From assembly GCA_015499985.1 (NCBI GenBank), contig JAAAUF010000011.1, forward strand, positions 1 through 64,000: a DNA stretch of 64,000 bases. The letters are read 5' to 3'. Under the pieces are notes generated by a model, which saw only the letters and a list, made by a program, of their open reading frames with translations, was not told where the DNA came from and ran no database searches. Source of the DNA: Haplosporangium gracile. Taxonomy: Eukaryota > Mortierellomycota > Mortierellomycetes > Mortierellales > Mortierellaceae. Positions 34,273 through 46,363 of this stretch are shown in pieces. Position numbers and translations under genes: made by a program. How positions within the stretch are numbered: position 1 is the stretch's first letter; the number at the start of each line of letters is the position of its first letter.

Positions 34273-34803
34273 ACAGCGGTGGGGGATATTGGTCGACAAT
34301 TGTTTGGGCTGAATAAATGTGACGTGGCGCACGAAGGTTTGCAACAAAAGGAAGGGCACAAGGGAAAAAAAGGAGGCCAGTCGCTGCTTCTCTCTCGCCT
34401 ATGTCTATGCTCTCACACATATAGAAACACCCCACTTGCGCTTCCTTCCACCAACAGCTAGGCGCCATCGGATTGACAAACCTTCCTGATACTCTTCGAA
34501 CCCCATCGAATTAAAAAAGATCATCTTGTTTCTTGTTCGTCATCATCAACACTTCTCTCCTTCACTTCGTCATCCTTTCTCCCCTTTTTGTTTCTCTTTC
34601 TTTTCAGCCAGTTTCGTCATACCCTTTTGGCTGCTCAATCGTCCCTTTCCTTCCTTTTTATTCCCTCTCCTGATACCAACTTGGACACTCTCTCCTGATT
34701 CCGACTTGGACACTCTCTCCTGATACCGACTTGGATACCCTCTTTACTATACCGTCACTCGTCCCCCTTCTTGACACGTTAATAGCACCCAACTAAACGC
34801 GCC
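34273..34803. other. Promoter/leader of the Q/P-rich gene
   Basis: This 531-bp stretch is CT-rich on the plus strand from about 34540 and leads to the ATG at 34804. It contains a tandem repeat (34665-34739) described separately. No coding frame is recognised. Confidence 0.5.
34665..34739 (+). repeat. Three 25-bp direct repeats in leader
   Basis: Three adjacent 25-bp units (34665-34689, 34690-34714, 34715-34739) beginning CTCTCCTGAT and ending CTTGGACACT or close variants lie 65 bp before the ATG at 34804. They differ by one to a few bases. Confidence 0.9.
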
Positions 34804-37800
34804 ATGGATACAAACCCAGCCGGTAATACCCTTCACGACCCACTGTTGCTGCCTCTTCATCTCTCCCTCGTTGCCTTTACACGCGCACTGTCATCGCTTG
34901 TCCTCTGACACGGCCAAACGTTTTATTTCTCATAGGCGGACCAAGGAATGGCCCTCCAGGGAACATGACAATACGACCACCCCCTTCCTCTGGGAACGGT
35001 GCCATGAACCCAAATGTGCGCCCACCATTCCCTAACCAGCGACCACCACCACAGCAGCAGCAGCAACAACAACAGCAACAGCAACAGCCTGGAGGAAACC
35101 CAACCGGTAGAGCTCCCATCACATCCCCTTTTCAAAGACAGGACTCTGCTTCAGGAGGACAGCCATCTGGCCCCATGACCCCCAACAGACCTTTGCAACA
35201 CCAGGCCCCAGGCAACCCTTCCGGGCCCGTCCGCCCCCCCGGCGGCATGCCTGGCACTGTGCCTCCCCAGCGTCCTGTGCAGCAGCAGCAGCTTCACCAG
35301 CAACAACAGCAGCTCCACCAACAGCAACAGCAACAGCCAAGACCTCAACCTCCTACACCTACAGGGCAACACCCTCAGCTTGCGGGACAAGGAAGATTAC
35401 CAGGGGCGACTCTTAATAACGGAAGCCAGACCCAGCTGAGGGATGGCCAGAATTCTCCCCAGTCTCAACCCTCGCTGGCTATGCGTCCTCCTCATATACA
35501 GCCAGGGCAACAGCAACCTCATGTTAATGGAGCAAATATCCGACCATCTGGGTCCCATCCAAACTTGACTGGACCAGTAATGCCACCAGGAAACCGTAGG
35601 ACCCCTCCTTCGCCTAGTCTTGGCATAGCTCGTTCCCCTCAGATCAGGCCCTTGCAGCAGGCCCAGCAGGCCCAGCAGACTCAAAGCAACGGACCATTGC
35701 CTCAGCATCTCCAACAACAGCAGCAGCATCCAGGACAGCATCACCAGCCTGGTTTGCGGCCTTCCGCTTCTCACCCTCACCTTGCTCAACAGACTGGTAT
35801 TCGTCCCTCTCCTGCTCAAGGATCTCCTGTGCTCGCCCACCAGACTGCTGTTCGTCCTCCAACACCATTGATGCAACATCAACCTAGACCTCGCCCACCT
35901 CAGGCGGGTCCTCATGGTCAGCCTCCTAGTCCGTTCAGCCAGAACCAGCAAGTTACTCCAGGACACGCCGTGCAATTGGACACGCCCTCAATAAATGGCG
36001 GACAGTCAGCTAACGGAGCACCTTCACCTCAGCAGCGCCCACATCTGCAGCCTTCTCAGGATATGCATCAGCAGCAGCGGCGATCTCCTGGCGCTAGGCC
36101 GATTTTTGATCAAATGCGACAGCAGACGCAGCCACTACACCCAGGCCAAGGTGCTGGTTCGCCTCAGAACCCACAAAACATGAATCCCACCCAGCGCCTT
36201 CCTCAGCGCCCAATAGGCCCTTCGCAGCCTCAACCCCCTCGCCAACAGCAAGGGCCAGGATCAGTCCCTCTGTCTCCTCACCGTCCTCCTGCAAAGGAAG
36301 CCCATACATCCAGCCCACCAGCTCACGGACATGATGGCCAGGCAATTGACGGAAAGCCCTCTCAGGGTGAGCACGGACGTGGTCCTAATGCCTCGCCACA
36401 GCAGCACAATAACCAGCGTCCTGCTAATCCCCAGGGTCCCGCAGGAGCTCGGCTTCATCCTCAACAAGGCCCTCCTGGACCTGCAGGATTTTCAGGACAC
36501 CATCATCCACCACGGCCTTTGCAGGTCCCAAGTTCTCCCATGCAGCGTCCCCTTGGCTCTACAGAGATCAAGTTGCCAGGTCCTCCACCCAACATGGCGC
36601 CCCGACAAGCACCCGCACCTCAACAACTTCAACAGCATCAACAGCTTCAGCAACCTGTTACCCTTGTCGAGCCAGATGCGCCTCTTTCGGATTCCGAGGG
36701 CGGATGTGACGAGGAGGATGATATTGAAGGAGGCGGCACCAGACAGACGCCACCAAAATCGCCTGTGACTCAGGATATTGCTCCTTCTCCACAAACAAAA
36801 CCTGCTGCCGGTGGACCTCCACAGGGACCTCCACAAGGACCTCCTCGTGGCCCTCCCAAGGGCGAGAGCCATGGACCAAGGAAGCTTTCTGGCACAGCAG
36901 GAACAGGACCTGTGCACATCATGCAACCTTCAAACAACCCTTCGTCTCCTCCCGCAAGTGCGTTCCCTGCATTGGGTCAGCCTAAGCCACGTGTGCGCCC
37001 TCCACCTGGTAACGCCAATCATACTCCTTACCGTCCACCAGAGCGACCATCGCAGGCACCAGTGATGTATATCCAGTCAGGACAACCAACCTTCACTTCG
37101 CCCTTCCCTGCGCAGGGTGACAAGGATTCTTTGCCAGCTAAATCCATGGTGCCTCAAGGGGCCGATGCCACTTCGAGCAGTATTCGACCAAGAGAGGGTG
37201 GTTTGCAGAAGCGCGTTGTTGCCGGTGATAGTAACACCACCAAATCTGATAACCCTGCACAGCAGCAAGTAAGTTTATTTTTCATACGTGGCTGTGTTGA
37301 TACCTTTGTTGGCTGTTGTTGTTGCTGTAAACCTATCGATTAACGCAATGTCAACTTTGGTCATCTTAGGCACCTCCTTCTCCCAAGCTTCACGGCCTCA
37401 AGGGAGGACCCGCTATTTTGAGCGTTGCTAATCACAGGGTAATGAACACGTTGTATGCCTTCTCGGCTTTTCATTGCGAGGGAATATGTGGCCAAATCTA
37501 ACATTAAAGTCATCTCTAGTCCTCTTCTTCCTCCAAAGTAAAGTCTTTGAAGACGTGGGCGATCCGCGGAGGTCTTGTCTACTTGGGGTACACGGCAGTT
37601 TTCAGCTGCCCTCCAGAGACGACAGGAGTCAAGGGCCTTTATTGCAAGACGACTAACGGCATTGGAGGGCTTATTAAGCCATTTGTTGCACCTCACTATA
37701 ACGCTCACGTTGGATCTCATGTGGATAAGTATATTGCTCCCGTCGCTCGGCAGGGCCACCGTGTCTACGTGAAGATAGTCGATCCAGTCGTCCAAGGAGT

Positions 37801-39145
37801 ATTTTCCGCTGCAGGAACTGTCTACAAGTCGACTGCCAAGAAGCATGTTGACTCAGCCAAGGAACAGGTACTTTATTCTCCGTTGACTGATTGTCAGGTC
37901 AAAGTCTAATAATTTCTATGGTGCTAATTAATCATGATTTATTTCATATTCTATCTTAAATAGGTGATTTCTATTTTGCCTTACCCATTCAACCCAAAGT
38001 CAAAGACGGCGGACAAGGAAGCTGACAAGACCGCAACAGAGTCCACGCAGGACCAGCCCCACTTTGAAAAGATCTCACGACAGCCCATCCATGTCCAGGA
38101 GCCAGACCGTGCTCAGGATAGTGCAGAGGAGGCGATTTCTCATGACGAGGACATTGTGGAACCTGTAGAGGAGACTTTCAAAGAGAAGATCGAGGATGCT
38201 GTTGAGCATGTTCAGGAAGTAGATGTCGACCAGGCGACACCTATTGCAGAGGCGTTGGTTGAGGAGGTGGCAGAGAGTCCTGAGGAGCCAGCCGCAGTTA
38301 AGGAAGCCAAGTCAGAGTCGACAATCGAGGCCGAGGAGATCAAGCAGCACGAAGCCATTGTGGGCGATGACGATGTCAATGCTTTTGAGGCCGATGTGGA
38401 CGAGCCTGTCAAGACTGAGACTTCGGAGGGATCGATCTTTGAAAAGATGGCAACCCTCAAGGACTCTTTGAAGGGTTTGCGTGAGGATATCAAGGAGCCC
38501 GAGCAGGAGTTGGAGAGCGAGGAGGCATCACAGACTGATAAGGTCCCACCAACAGTACCTGAGCTTTTATCTGATGCTACTACTCCTACTGAAGAAATCT
38601 CGGCCCCTGCAGTAGAGGAGAAGGCGCCCGCCACAGAGTCGGTCGAGCCCACAGCAGAGTCCACGATCGAGTTTGCTGATAAGCCAACAGCACAGTCAGA
38701 GGAGAGCGAGCCATTTCCAGTTGAGACTGCCGAGGCTGTTATCGAGTCCCCTGTGGTTGCTGTTCCTGAAGAGACTGAGGTTCCTGAGTCTGTAGAGAAC
38801 CTTGTTGCCAAGGAAGAGGTCCGAGAGGCGCTTCCTGTAGAAACCGAGTCGGCAGATGGTGTAGTTTCTTCTAAGCCCGAGTCAGCTCAGTCTCAGGAGC
38901 CTGTTGATGAGCGTCTTGAAGCCGAGAAGGGGGTCGAAGGCGAGAGTGTAGCCGCAGAGGTAGGGGGAGGGAAGGGAAAGGAAGAGCAAAGGGTTGAGAA
39001 GGAGGAGGAGAAGGTCAAGGAGAAGGAGGAGGAGAAGGTCAAGGAGAGAGAGGAAAAGGCCACTTTTGAGCAGCAGGCTGCTCCAACCTCGGTCTCGGAG
39101 GTAGAAGGAGGCGAAGCTGGCCGCAAGGGCCATGATGAGCTGTAG
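34804..39145 (+). CDS. Q/P-rich protein with membrane-like domain and acidic tail
   Basis: Five exons (34804-34822, 34936-37268, 37370-37438, 37520-37867, 37964-39145) keep frame and give about 1,316 aa. I do not recognise a named family for the whole. Residues 1-800 are low complexity, rich in Gln, Pro, Gly and His, with CAG/CAA poly-Gln runs near residues 41-55 and 120-145; the acidic patch DSEGGCDEEDDIEGG lies at about 590-605. Exon 4 (about 808-923) is ordered: a hydrophobic segment (AIRGGLVYLGYTAVFSC), then CPPETTGVKGLYC, an IKPFVAPHYNAHVGSHVDKY segment and a KIVDPVVQGVF segment. This CP...C...PY...PYV pattern recalls an uncharacterised fungal ER-type family, from memory only. Exon 5 adds about 390 residues, Glu/Val/Ala-rich and acidic, ending in a K/E coiled-coil-like stretch. 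The first coding exon is only 19 nt. Confidence 0.75.
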
Positions 39146-40071
39146 TTTAGAACAAAAAACGCCTGCTAATATAACTTCGGTACCTTTTTTCTTCTCCATC
39201 GTTGCAAGAGAACACGGGGGAGTTTTTCCCTGCACCTACAGGTGATCGATCACTATCATATTTTTCCTTGCAAAATAGAAACAGGTGTTTATGAGCTTCT
39301 TAAAAAAATGATTGTCCGATAGAGAGGTAGGTGAGATGCAACGAAGTAAGGGATAACATTATTGCTGTGGAGAACTGTTGCTCAAGAATTGTGGTGGCTT
39401 GAGTCTATGAAGATTATGAATCATTGGTACGTTTAGTTGCTAAGCGTCACTTACTATATGCTCAGACCGAGAGTACATTTGCTAGGGTGCCCGTGGGCCT
39501 GAACATACGCGAATGTGTGTGTCATGTTTTCAGGAATGAGAAATAGGGTTTTCGACCTTCAATCTGCTGACAAGTCTGATTCCTCTCTCGTAACCAACAC
39601 ACGGCAACTCCACTGTTCATCGACTGCAACTCATGATAATGTGTTTAAAATGGAAGGGAGAGAAAAAAACGCAAAAAAAAAAAGTAGATGAAGGGAGGAG
39701 GAGCATTGAACTGAAATGCATTAGAGAATAAAGCTTTTTTTTTTTTTAGGGGAAGCTTTTGTAACAATACCTTCCAAATCTCGCATTATTCAAGATCTCT
39801 TTGTTGACAATCGCAATTTTTTTTTATTGTTCTTAGTTCTACCACAACTAGTGAGTGAGGAAGAAAGAGCAAGAAGGGATACTGAACATACAAAGCGAAG
39901 ACCGCAACTGACCAGAAACACAGGTAGGTGGACATTTAAAGCATGTGCTATAGGCGAAGGCTTGAAATGGACGCTAGCATCAAGGAAACGTAAAAAATGA
40001 ACCCTCTCAAATAGAAGAAGCTTCTGCGGCTTTGAGGATGTGTCCTAAGATCTGCAATCAATCAAATGATC

Positions 40072-40096
40072 AAAAAAAAAAAAAAAAAAAAAAAAA
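40072..40096. repeat. Poly(A) run, 25 bp
   Basis: Twenty-five consecutive A lie in the intergenic region between the Q/P-rich gene and the ammonium transporter. No retroelement sequence was seen beside it. Confidence 0.9.
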
Positions 40097-41740
40097 GGTA
40101 AAAGCTTTAACTGCCCCGCTAGACTATGGCCCGATGAAAACGTGACGATGAGCTTGATATGAGCAAATGCGGGGTCAAGTGTCGTTTAACGACGTGCTTA
40201 CTATCTTTCTCGAATTCTCGGAGAATTGATCTTGAAGAGGCACAAGTGTTAACAGTTTAGCCCTTGTTCTTCATTGGGTGCTTTACCCTTCTTTGAGCGA
40301 TCGGCTGTCCAGACCTATTCTTTTCTTCGTGGTTCCATTAATGATGGTGTTCGAAAACCACGTTATAGTTGAAAAGTGTGTCTGTGCTTGCACTTTGAAG
40401 CTTTTAACAACAACCGGGGCTCAATTTTTGTTCAACTAGACACATGTCAAGGACCTTATTAAGGCTTATTTTACCTATCACAGGGTAAAGAATAGAGCAT
40501 TTATCGTGAGATATTGGCGGGAAACGCGTGTTTGTACTCCCTTAGGGGCGTGATAAGGGTCGAAAAAGGGGATTGATTTCGCCCACTCAGGGTAAATACG
40601 ACAGAATTATTCTGATGTTTGGGTGCACATGGATAGATAAAACTTTCTTGCCTGCGATTAGCTTGTTTGAGAGAGAGAGTGTTGGAGTGGTCCATGCTTG
40701 ACTAAAACCCGGTTGCCACTGAAACTCTTATTTACATACACACGATACGCCAGCAAGCTCACTCCTCTCTATTTCTTTTGTTTGTTCAACTTCAACGACC
40801 CTCTTGGTGTTCTTTTATTCATTTTCATCAGCTGAAAGAGTGAGATCACACCAGCGCACTGAAAAAAAGGAAAAGATGGGGAAAGAGGCCAACTCTCCAC
40901 CTTTTTCTTCGTCAATGCCCCAGTAACAGCCACATGTATCTCGGATTGAGTTTTTTTTTCCTTTTTATATGATGGTTCTTACTCATTCCAACCATCGTTC
41001 TGCTGCATTAATGAACCCCCTTCCTCTTACTCTTTGTGTTCAATCTTGTAGTTTTTTTTTTTTTCCTTTTTTCGTGGCTCTCAAACCACTATTGAGGGAT
41101 AAAAAGAGGCGGGAGGATGATGATTCTTACTTGTTCTTTCCTTTGTTTGTGCAGGTGCTTAAAGTCTTGAGGGTTTCGCGTGGATCCGTCTGTTTCCCTA
41201 TCTTTTGTTGATTTTTCAACGCTGGCCTCGTGTGTTGTTGTTGTATCGAATATTTTTTTTTTGTTGTTTGCGATTTAGCTGCGTTGCTGCCTAACGTGTA
41301 CCACCTCAACAGCAGAAACAAACAAACTGAAAAAAAAAGAGCGGAAAACAGCACCAACAAAGGAATGAAACAAAGAACAAAGTCTAGACATTTTTTTTTT
41401 ATCCTTCCGGATGTTTTCTATGTGCAACCATGCCATGAACATAAATGCACTCAAAACGAGAAGCGACAATCTTGGGCGAGTACCCTTGTTGTTGTTGCTG
41501 CTTCTTTTTTGTGATTCGCTCTCTCGACAACACAGGGAAAAAGTGAAGGGCACTCTTACTCCCTTACCTTTGGTTTGCAATCTTGAACAAAAAGAGAGCT
41601 CCGGGTTCTGCCTTTTGTTGATTGTTGTGGTTGACAATGACAAGAAACAGGCGCAAGGCCAGCTGAGCAACTCTTTTCTGTACAATTTTATTTTTTTATC
41701 TTTGACCCTTGACCATCGCTCGTATCTCGTTTCCCTCCAT

Positions 41741-41747
41741 TATAAAA
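41741..41747 (+). promoter_or_regulatory. TATA box of ammonium transporter
   Basis: TATAAAA lies 265 bp before the ATG at 42006 and is followed by a CT-rich leader. The position is plausible for a fungal core promoter with a long 5' UTR; transcript data are not available. Confidence 0.45.
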
Positions 41748-42005
41748 CGTCGCCACCCCTTCCAATTTTTTTTTGTACTTCTTCTCTTTCAACAACGCGG
41801 CCCCAAGCTCATAAACGACTGTTTACTCCTCCCTCCCTCTCTCTCCTCCTTTCCTTTCTTTCAGTCACTACCCCTCCAAACCTCAACTCCCCTGATCGCC
41901 ACCACCTGCAGTGTCTTTTCCTCTTTTCATTTGACAACTCTTCTTACCTTCGTTTCACAAAAATCGTTGCTCTTCTTTTTAACGTTCATAACAAACTACT
42001 AAAAA

Positions 42006-43498
42006 ATGAACGCAACACAACCCGCGACCGAACCCATGATCGGGTCGCAATACAACGCTGGTGATATCGCCTGGACACTCGCCTCAACGGCTCTGGTCTG
42101 GCTCATGATCCCCGGTATCGGCTACTTTTACTCTGGCATGGCCCGCTCCAAGAACGCGCTATCCTTGATCATGCTCTCCTGCTGCTCCCTCGCCGTCGTC
42201 ACTGTCCAGGTACTTAGTTTTCATGTCCGCTATTTAGGGAGGATATTCGATTAAGGTTTTGGGCTTATCGCCTTCTGCAGCTTTCTCACAACATCTCTTT
42301 TTTTTTTTCATTGCCCCCTTGGGACAAATAGTGGTTCTTATTCGGGTACTCACTGGCGTTCAGCAGAACGGGATCAAAGATGATCGGCAACTTTGAAAAC
42401 GCATTCTTCCGCGGCGTCCTCGACCAGCCCTCGGTCGGCGGCTCGAAGATCCCCGACTTGGTCTTTATGATTTTCCAGTGCATGTTTGCCGCCCTGACAC
42501 CCGCCCTCGCCATCGGAGCTGCCGCCGAGCGTGGTCGTATTGTCCCCACCCTCGTCTTTATCTTTCTCTGGACCACCTTTGTCTACGACTTTATTGCCTG
42601 CTGGACCTGGTCGCCCAACGGATGGTCGTTTGTCATGGGTGGGTTGGATTTTGCTGGTGGTACCCCTGTCCATATCTCGTCTGGTGCTGCTGCTTTGGCA
42701 TATGCCATTGTTCTTGGAAAGCGTTCCGGTGACCAGAAGGATTTCCGCCCCCACTCGATGTCGAATGTTGTCATCGGTACTTGCTTCATCTGGTTCGGAT
42801 GGTTCGGCTTCAACGGTGGATCTGCTCTTGCGGCCAACCTCCGTGCGGCCATGGCCTGTGTCGTCACCAACCTTGCTGCCTCTACTGCCGGTTTGACCTG
42901 GGTCCTTCTTGACTACCGTCATGATCGCAAGCTTTCTGTTCTCGGTTTCTGTTCAGGTGCTGTTGCTGGTCTTGTCGCCATCACCCCTGGTTCGGGTTTC
43001 GTCTCTCCCGCCTCGAGTGTCGCTATCGGCTTCTGTGGAGCCGTTGCCTGCAACTTGGCCGTTCGTCTGAAGCACTACCTCAAGTACGATGACGCCTTTG
43101 ATGTCTTTGCTGTCCACGGCATCGGCGGCATCGTCGGAAACCTCCTCACCGGAATTTTTGCCCAGAGCTGGGTTGCTGCCTTGGACGGCTCGACCGTCAT
43201 TGCTGGAGGTGGATTGGACGGGAACTGGATCCAGGTCGCTTACCAGTTGGCTGACTCCGCCGCCGGTCTCTCGTGGTCGTTCGGTGTGACGTACTTGATT
43301 TTGATCATCATGAACAAGATCCCTGGCTTGAACCTCCGTGTGGATGCGCGCCATGAGCATACTGGTTTGGATCTTGCCGAGTTGGGCGAGCCATGCTATG
43401 GTCATCATGATGACAAGGTAGATGTTGATACTCATGTTGAGGTTGGGGAGGCTAACAGCGGTACCCAGAGCGTCGAGTCCTTGGGCGTCAAGGCTTAA
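42006..43498 (+). CDS. MEP/AMT ammonium transporter
   Basis: Two exons (42006-42209, 42332-43498) give about 456 aa, an 11-helix plasma-membrane ammonium transporter of the AMT/MEP/Rh superfamily. The family signature DFAGGTPVHISSGAAALAYA begins at about residue 174. Its His at about 182 and the His of VHGIGGIVGNLLTGIFA (about 330) are the twin-His pair lining the pore. Other family blocks are WLMIPGIGYFYSGMARSKN in the first helix pair, AERGRI, and WFGWFGFNGGSALAAN. The cytosolic C-terminal region (ARHEHTGLDLAELGEPCY) is the conserved gating tail; a short acidic and Ser-rich end follows. The single 122-bp intron falls after residue 68 (CAG|GTACTT). It could be a MEP1- or MEP2-type member; I cannot tell which. 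Regulation by nitrogen through upstream GATA sites is possible but unproven. Confidence 0.95.
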
Positions 43499-43802
43499 AC
43501 ACCTTCCCTCCTTTTCTAAACTACCTATTTTTTTCCTCCTTTGTAAAGATCTACATCCTCAAAAAAGTTTTGCTAACTCTATACCTTACCTCCCTGTAAT
43601 AAAACTAAAAAGGTTACAAAAAAAAAGCATGATGTTGTTGGTAATTGCTGAAGTTGAAGGTATCTGGGTTTTGTATTCGCAGGAGGAAAGATTTTCTATG
43701 AACAATTAAGTCTATGATTCTATGTCATCAATTACATGCGACAAAAGAGGGAATGGTGAAAAAAAGAAGCAAAGGGGAAGGGGGAGGCTGTGAACAACAA
43801 AA
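43499..43802. other. Convergent 3' ends
   Basis: This is 304 bp between the stop codons of the ammonium transporter and the HAD-like gene. An AATAAAA-like sequence near 43598 fits the polyadenylation region of the transporter. Nothing else is seen. Confidence 0.5.
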
Positions 43803-45840
43803 TTACTTTTGTTTCATGTTCTCTCTAGCAATGATCCAGCGGACGGCATCTTCGACATGATCGACGACAGTGGTGGCAGGGTGGACATGATGGTTTTCCT
43901 CGCCCTTGGGTCTGAAGACACCCGTCCTGACTAATACCGAGCTCCAGCCATATCCGTTTGCGCCTGCAATGTCAGCATAGGGATTATCTCCCACAGCTAC
44001 AATGATTCACAGAAAAGAATCGGACAGCATTATTTAGTATTGTAATAAAAAGTATGGGGAATAGCTAAAAAGTGAGGGGATACGAGTCATTGGCTTACCA
44101 TAAACGGTCCTCTTGGCGGGCTGGCCATCGGGTCCCTTAGGGAGGGGATCGATCTTGTCGAGTAGAGACTCGGCGTACTCGTACGTAGTCCTCATGGGCT
44201 TGCCGTAGGTGATGTATTCCAATGGCTGACCAGTCAAGTTCTATATGCGGAGTGGAAGTGACAATGTGTGAGTGAGGCGTGGATACAACCAAATTTGAGT
44301 CAGCATTCATTACCGAGCGTCCATATGGCATTCACACGCCACTACCTAGCCTTAATATCTGTAACTGTACCTGATAAATTTTTTCGAGACAGACGCGGAA
44401 GGTGCCTTGGCCGAATCGGGGGACAGGATACTCGTTTGCCCACACCTGTCATCATGTATGGTGTAAAACGAGTGTCAGTAATATAATCGTAAAGGAGCCA
44501 TGTCATATCACTTGCATGGGAGCATGAAAGAGAGGGACTGAGTGAGTTGTATTTGTTTGAGGTGTCAGACAGTCAACAAAAAGACTTACGATGTCGGGAT
44601 TGGAGAAGTAGATGGGGACAGTTTGCTTGGTGTTGTGAAGTTGCTCGGAATCCTTGATGGTGCCCAGCTTTCCGTCTATCCGAGACAGTTGTAGGGGAGT
44701 TATTAGTTATCAAATGAAGCGACTGAACCAACCTGACCAACACCGATCAAACAGCGATTGTTTTCTGATCTCAGAGATATGCTGTGAGACATGAAAAAAG
44801 GGGCGAAGGGGAGGCAGTGCCTTACCTTTAGAAACAAGGGCGTCCAAGCAAAGCTGGAGATCACGGCCCCAATCGTTTGAATCGTGGAACACCATTACCG
44901 CATCTACCGATTTATCAACATTCTCATGTCCCTTCCAATTGCACCAATTGTAATTATAGTGAGGAAAAAAAAAGATAAGAATGTGTTTAAAAAAAACAAG
45001 AGGAGGGCATAGCATTGCCATTTAAAGGAATGTACGAAAGAGTTACCTCCGTCCAGGGGACAGCCCGAGTTTCACAGGTAGAGATAGGGCACACAGATGG
45101 GTGGACGGAATGGATCTCTTCAGGAGTAACGACATTCTTAAAGCCATAGTTGTGAGCGGCATGTTTGCAGGCTGATCCCTGGCCTCCAACAACCATGACG
45201 TTGGCATCGCGGTACTTGGAGATCAGCGACCTCATAGGCGAGTGCGAAACGATAAGGTGATCGGGATTGACCTTTTTTTTTTTTTTTTTGAACAATTGGG
45301 CAAAGCAGAATCAAGGGAGAGATTGATTTGAATGTGTGTGGGTGAGCGCTAGGCATTTTTTTCAGCATGTTTATGCAAATAGATCAGATTGACTGTTATC
45401 CTTACATAAAAACCCAGCTTCTTGGTAAGCTGATCCGCCTTTTCAGACTCGAGCATTCCGCCTCCATTGGTCAAGAGGACGTATGGGATCTTGTTCCTAC
45501 AAGATCAACTGAACGTTTTAGTGGTTTGTGTCAATTGCCACTAAATAAAAACGGTTGGATAGTTGATCGATCAGCACTTACTCCTGGAGCAGCTCGAGTG
45601 CACGGCGAGTCTGTGGGATGACTTGTTTTCCCTAACAGTTTGTTGAATGGAAGTCAGTGTGGTGAGCACATGAGCAAGAAAGGGTGAATGAGTGAGTAAG
45701 TGATGAATGCAAGTGTGTACTTTGATGAGGACACCGTCGATGTCGAATGCGATGTTGAATCGAGGGGCAGTAGTAGCGGTATGGAGGTGACGAAGAAGGG
45801 CGACCCTTGAGGAGGCGCGCAGGCTGAAAGGGGCAAACAT
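43803..45840 (-). CDS. HAD-like mitochondrial hydrolase, CECR5/HDHD5 family
   Basis: Nine exons (45840-45721, 45631-45582, 45496-45406, 45271-45047, 44931-44826, 44675-44590, 44445-44371, 44240-44099, 43996-43803) keep frame and give about 362 aa. It belongs to the haloacid dehalogenase superfamily, subgroup IIA, close to human HDHD5/CECR5 and yeast YKR070W. The first 26 residues are Arg/Ser/Ala-rich without acids, a good mitochondrial presequence. HAD motif I is IAFDIDGVLIK (Asp 33 and 35), motif II lies in YVLLTNGGGML, and the acidic motif IV is VGDNPYADIAGAN. The cap region contains VVGGQGSACKHAAHNYGFKN and FHDSNDWGRDLQ, typical of this subgroup. The substrate of the family is not established. 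The acceptor of exon 4 follows an 18-bp T run on the plus strand. It diverges from the ABC transporter. Confidence 0.9.
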
Positions 45841-46363
45841 TATTAGGGGGTGTGGTTGTTTGAATATGGGAGATTAGGTGTGGAGGATGTAAAGAAGAAA
45901 GAAAGTCGAGAAAGAAAAAGGAAAAAAAGAATAAGGAAGAAAGAGAAAGAAAAAAGATAAAGCCAAAAGGTGCATCGTCATGGTGAAACATCGTAGACAC
46001 CCAGATCGGATCAAAGACCCTTTCGACTCCCACTTTTGCCGACCCATTTTTTTTTCTTGACGTGGTGAATCGAGTAAAATTTTTTCTTTGAATGCGATAT
46101 GCGTGCAACCACTGCGATGAAGTGGCGTGCTTTTTATCTTTTTCTTTTCTTTTTCCTACTCGTTCACTCTCTTTTTCCTTTTCTTCTTTTCCCTCCTCCC
46201 GCTCCTCACTCTCTACTCTTCCCTTCCTTCCTCTTCCTCTTCTCGTCCTTCCTCACTCTCACACTCCTCGTCCTTTTCCTCACTCGCCACCAACACACAG
46301 TAATCGCATTCATCTGCCCGCGACACACATTCGCATTCACCCTTCCGAAGAAAACCCTTCAAC
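45841..46363. promoter_or_regulatory. Divergent promoter, HAD-like/ABC transporter
   Basis: This 523-bp region holds the promoters of two divergent genes. It is A/G-rich on the plus strand at 45890-45965 (the HAD side, CT-rich on the gene strand) and CT-rich on the plus strand at 46135-46300 (the ABC side). No TATA box is evident. Confidence 0.5.

Larger units (their letters stand above)
39146..42005. other. 2.9-kb intergenic, ammonium transporter upstream
   Basis: No frame here has a recognisable domain. The stretch holds A/T-rich segments, a 25-A run at 40072-40096, several GATA-type sites between 40475 and 40640 (for example TGATAAG at 40551), a TATA box at 41741, and a CT-rich leader from about 41800 to the ATG at 42006. 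An inverted repeat CGTGGTT...AACCACG near 40329-40365 could form a hairpin. Confidence 0.5.

Noticed and set aside
40329..40365. Hairpin as an RNA gene or terminator
   Set aside because: A 7-bp stem alone, with no tRNA, snRNA or box C/D features around it.
42374..42922. 182-codon antisense frame
   Set aside because: Opposite strand of the ammonium transporter; no domain.
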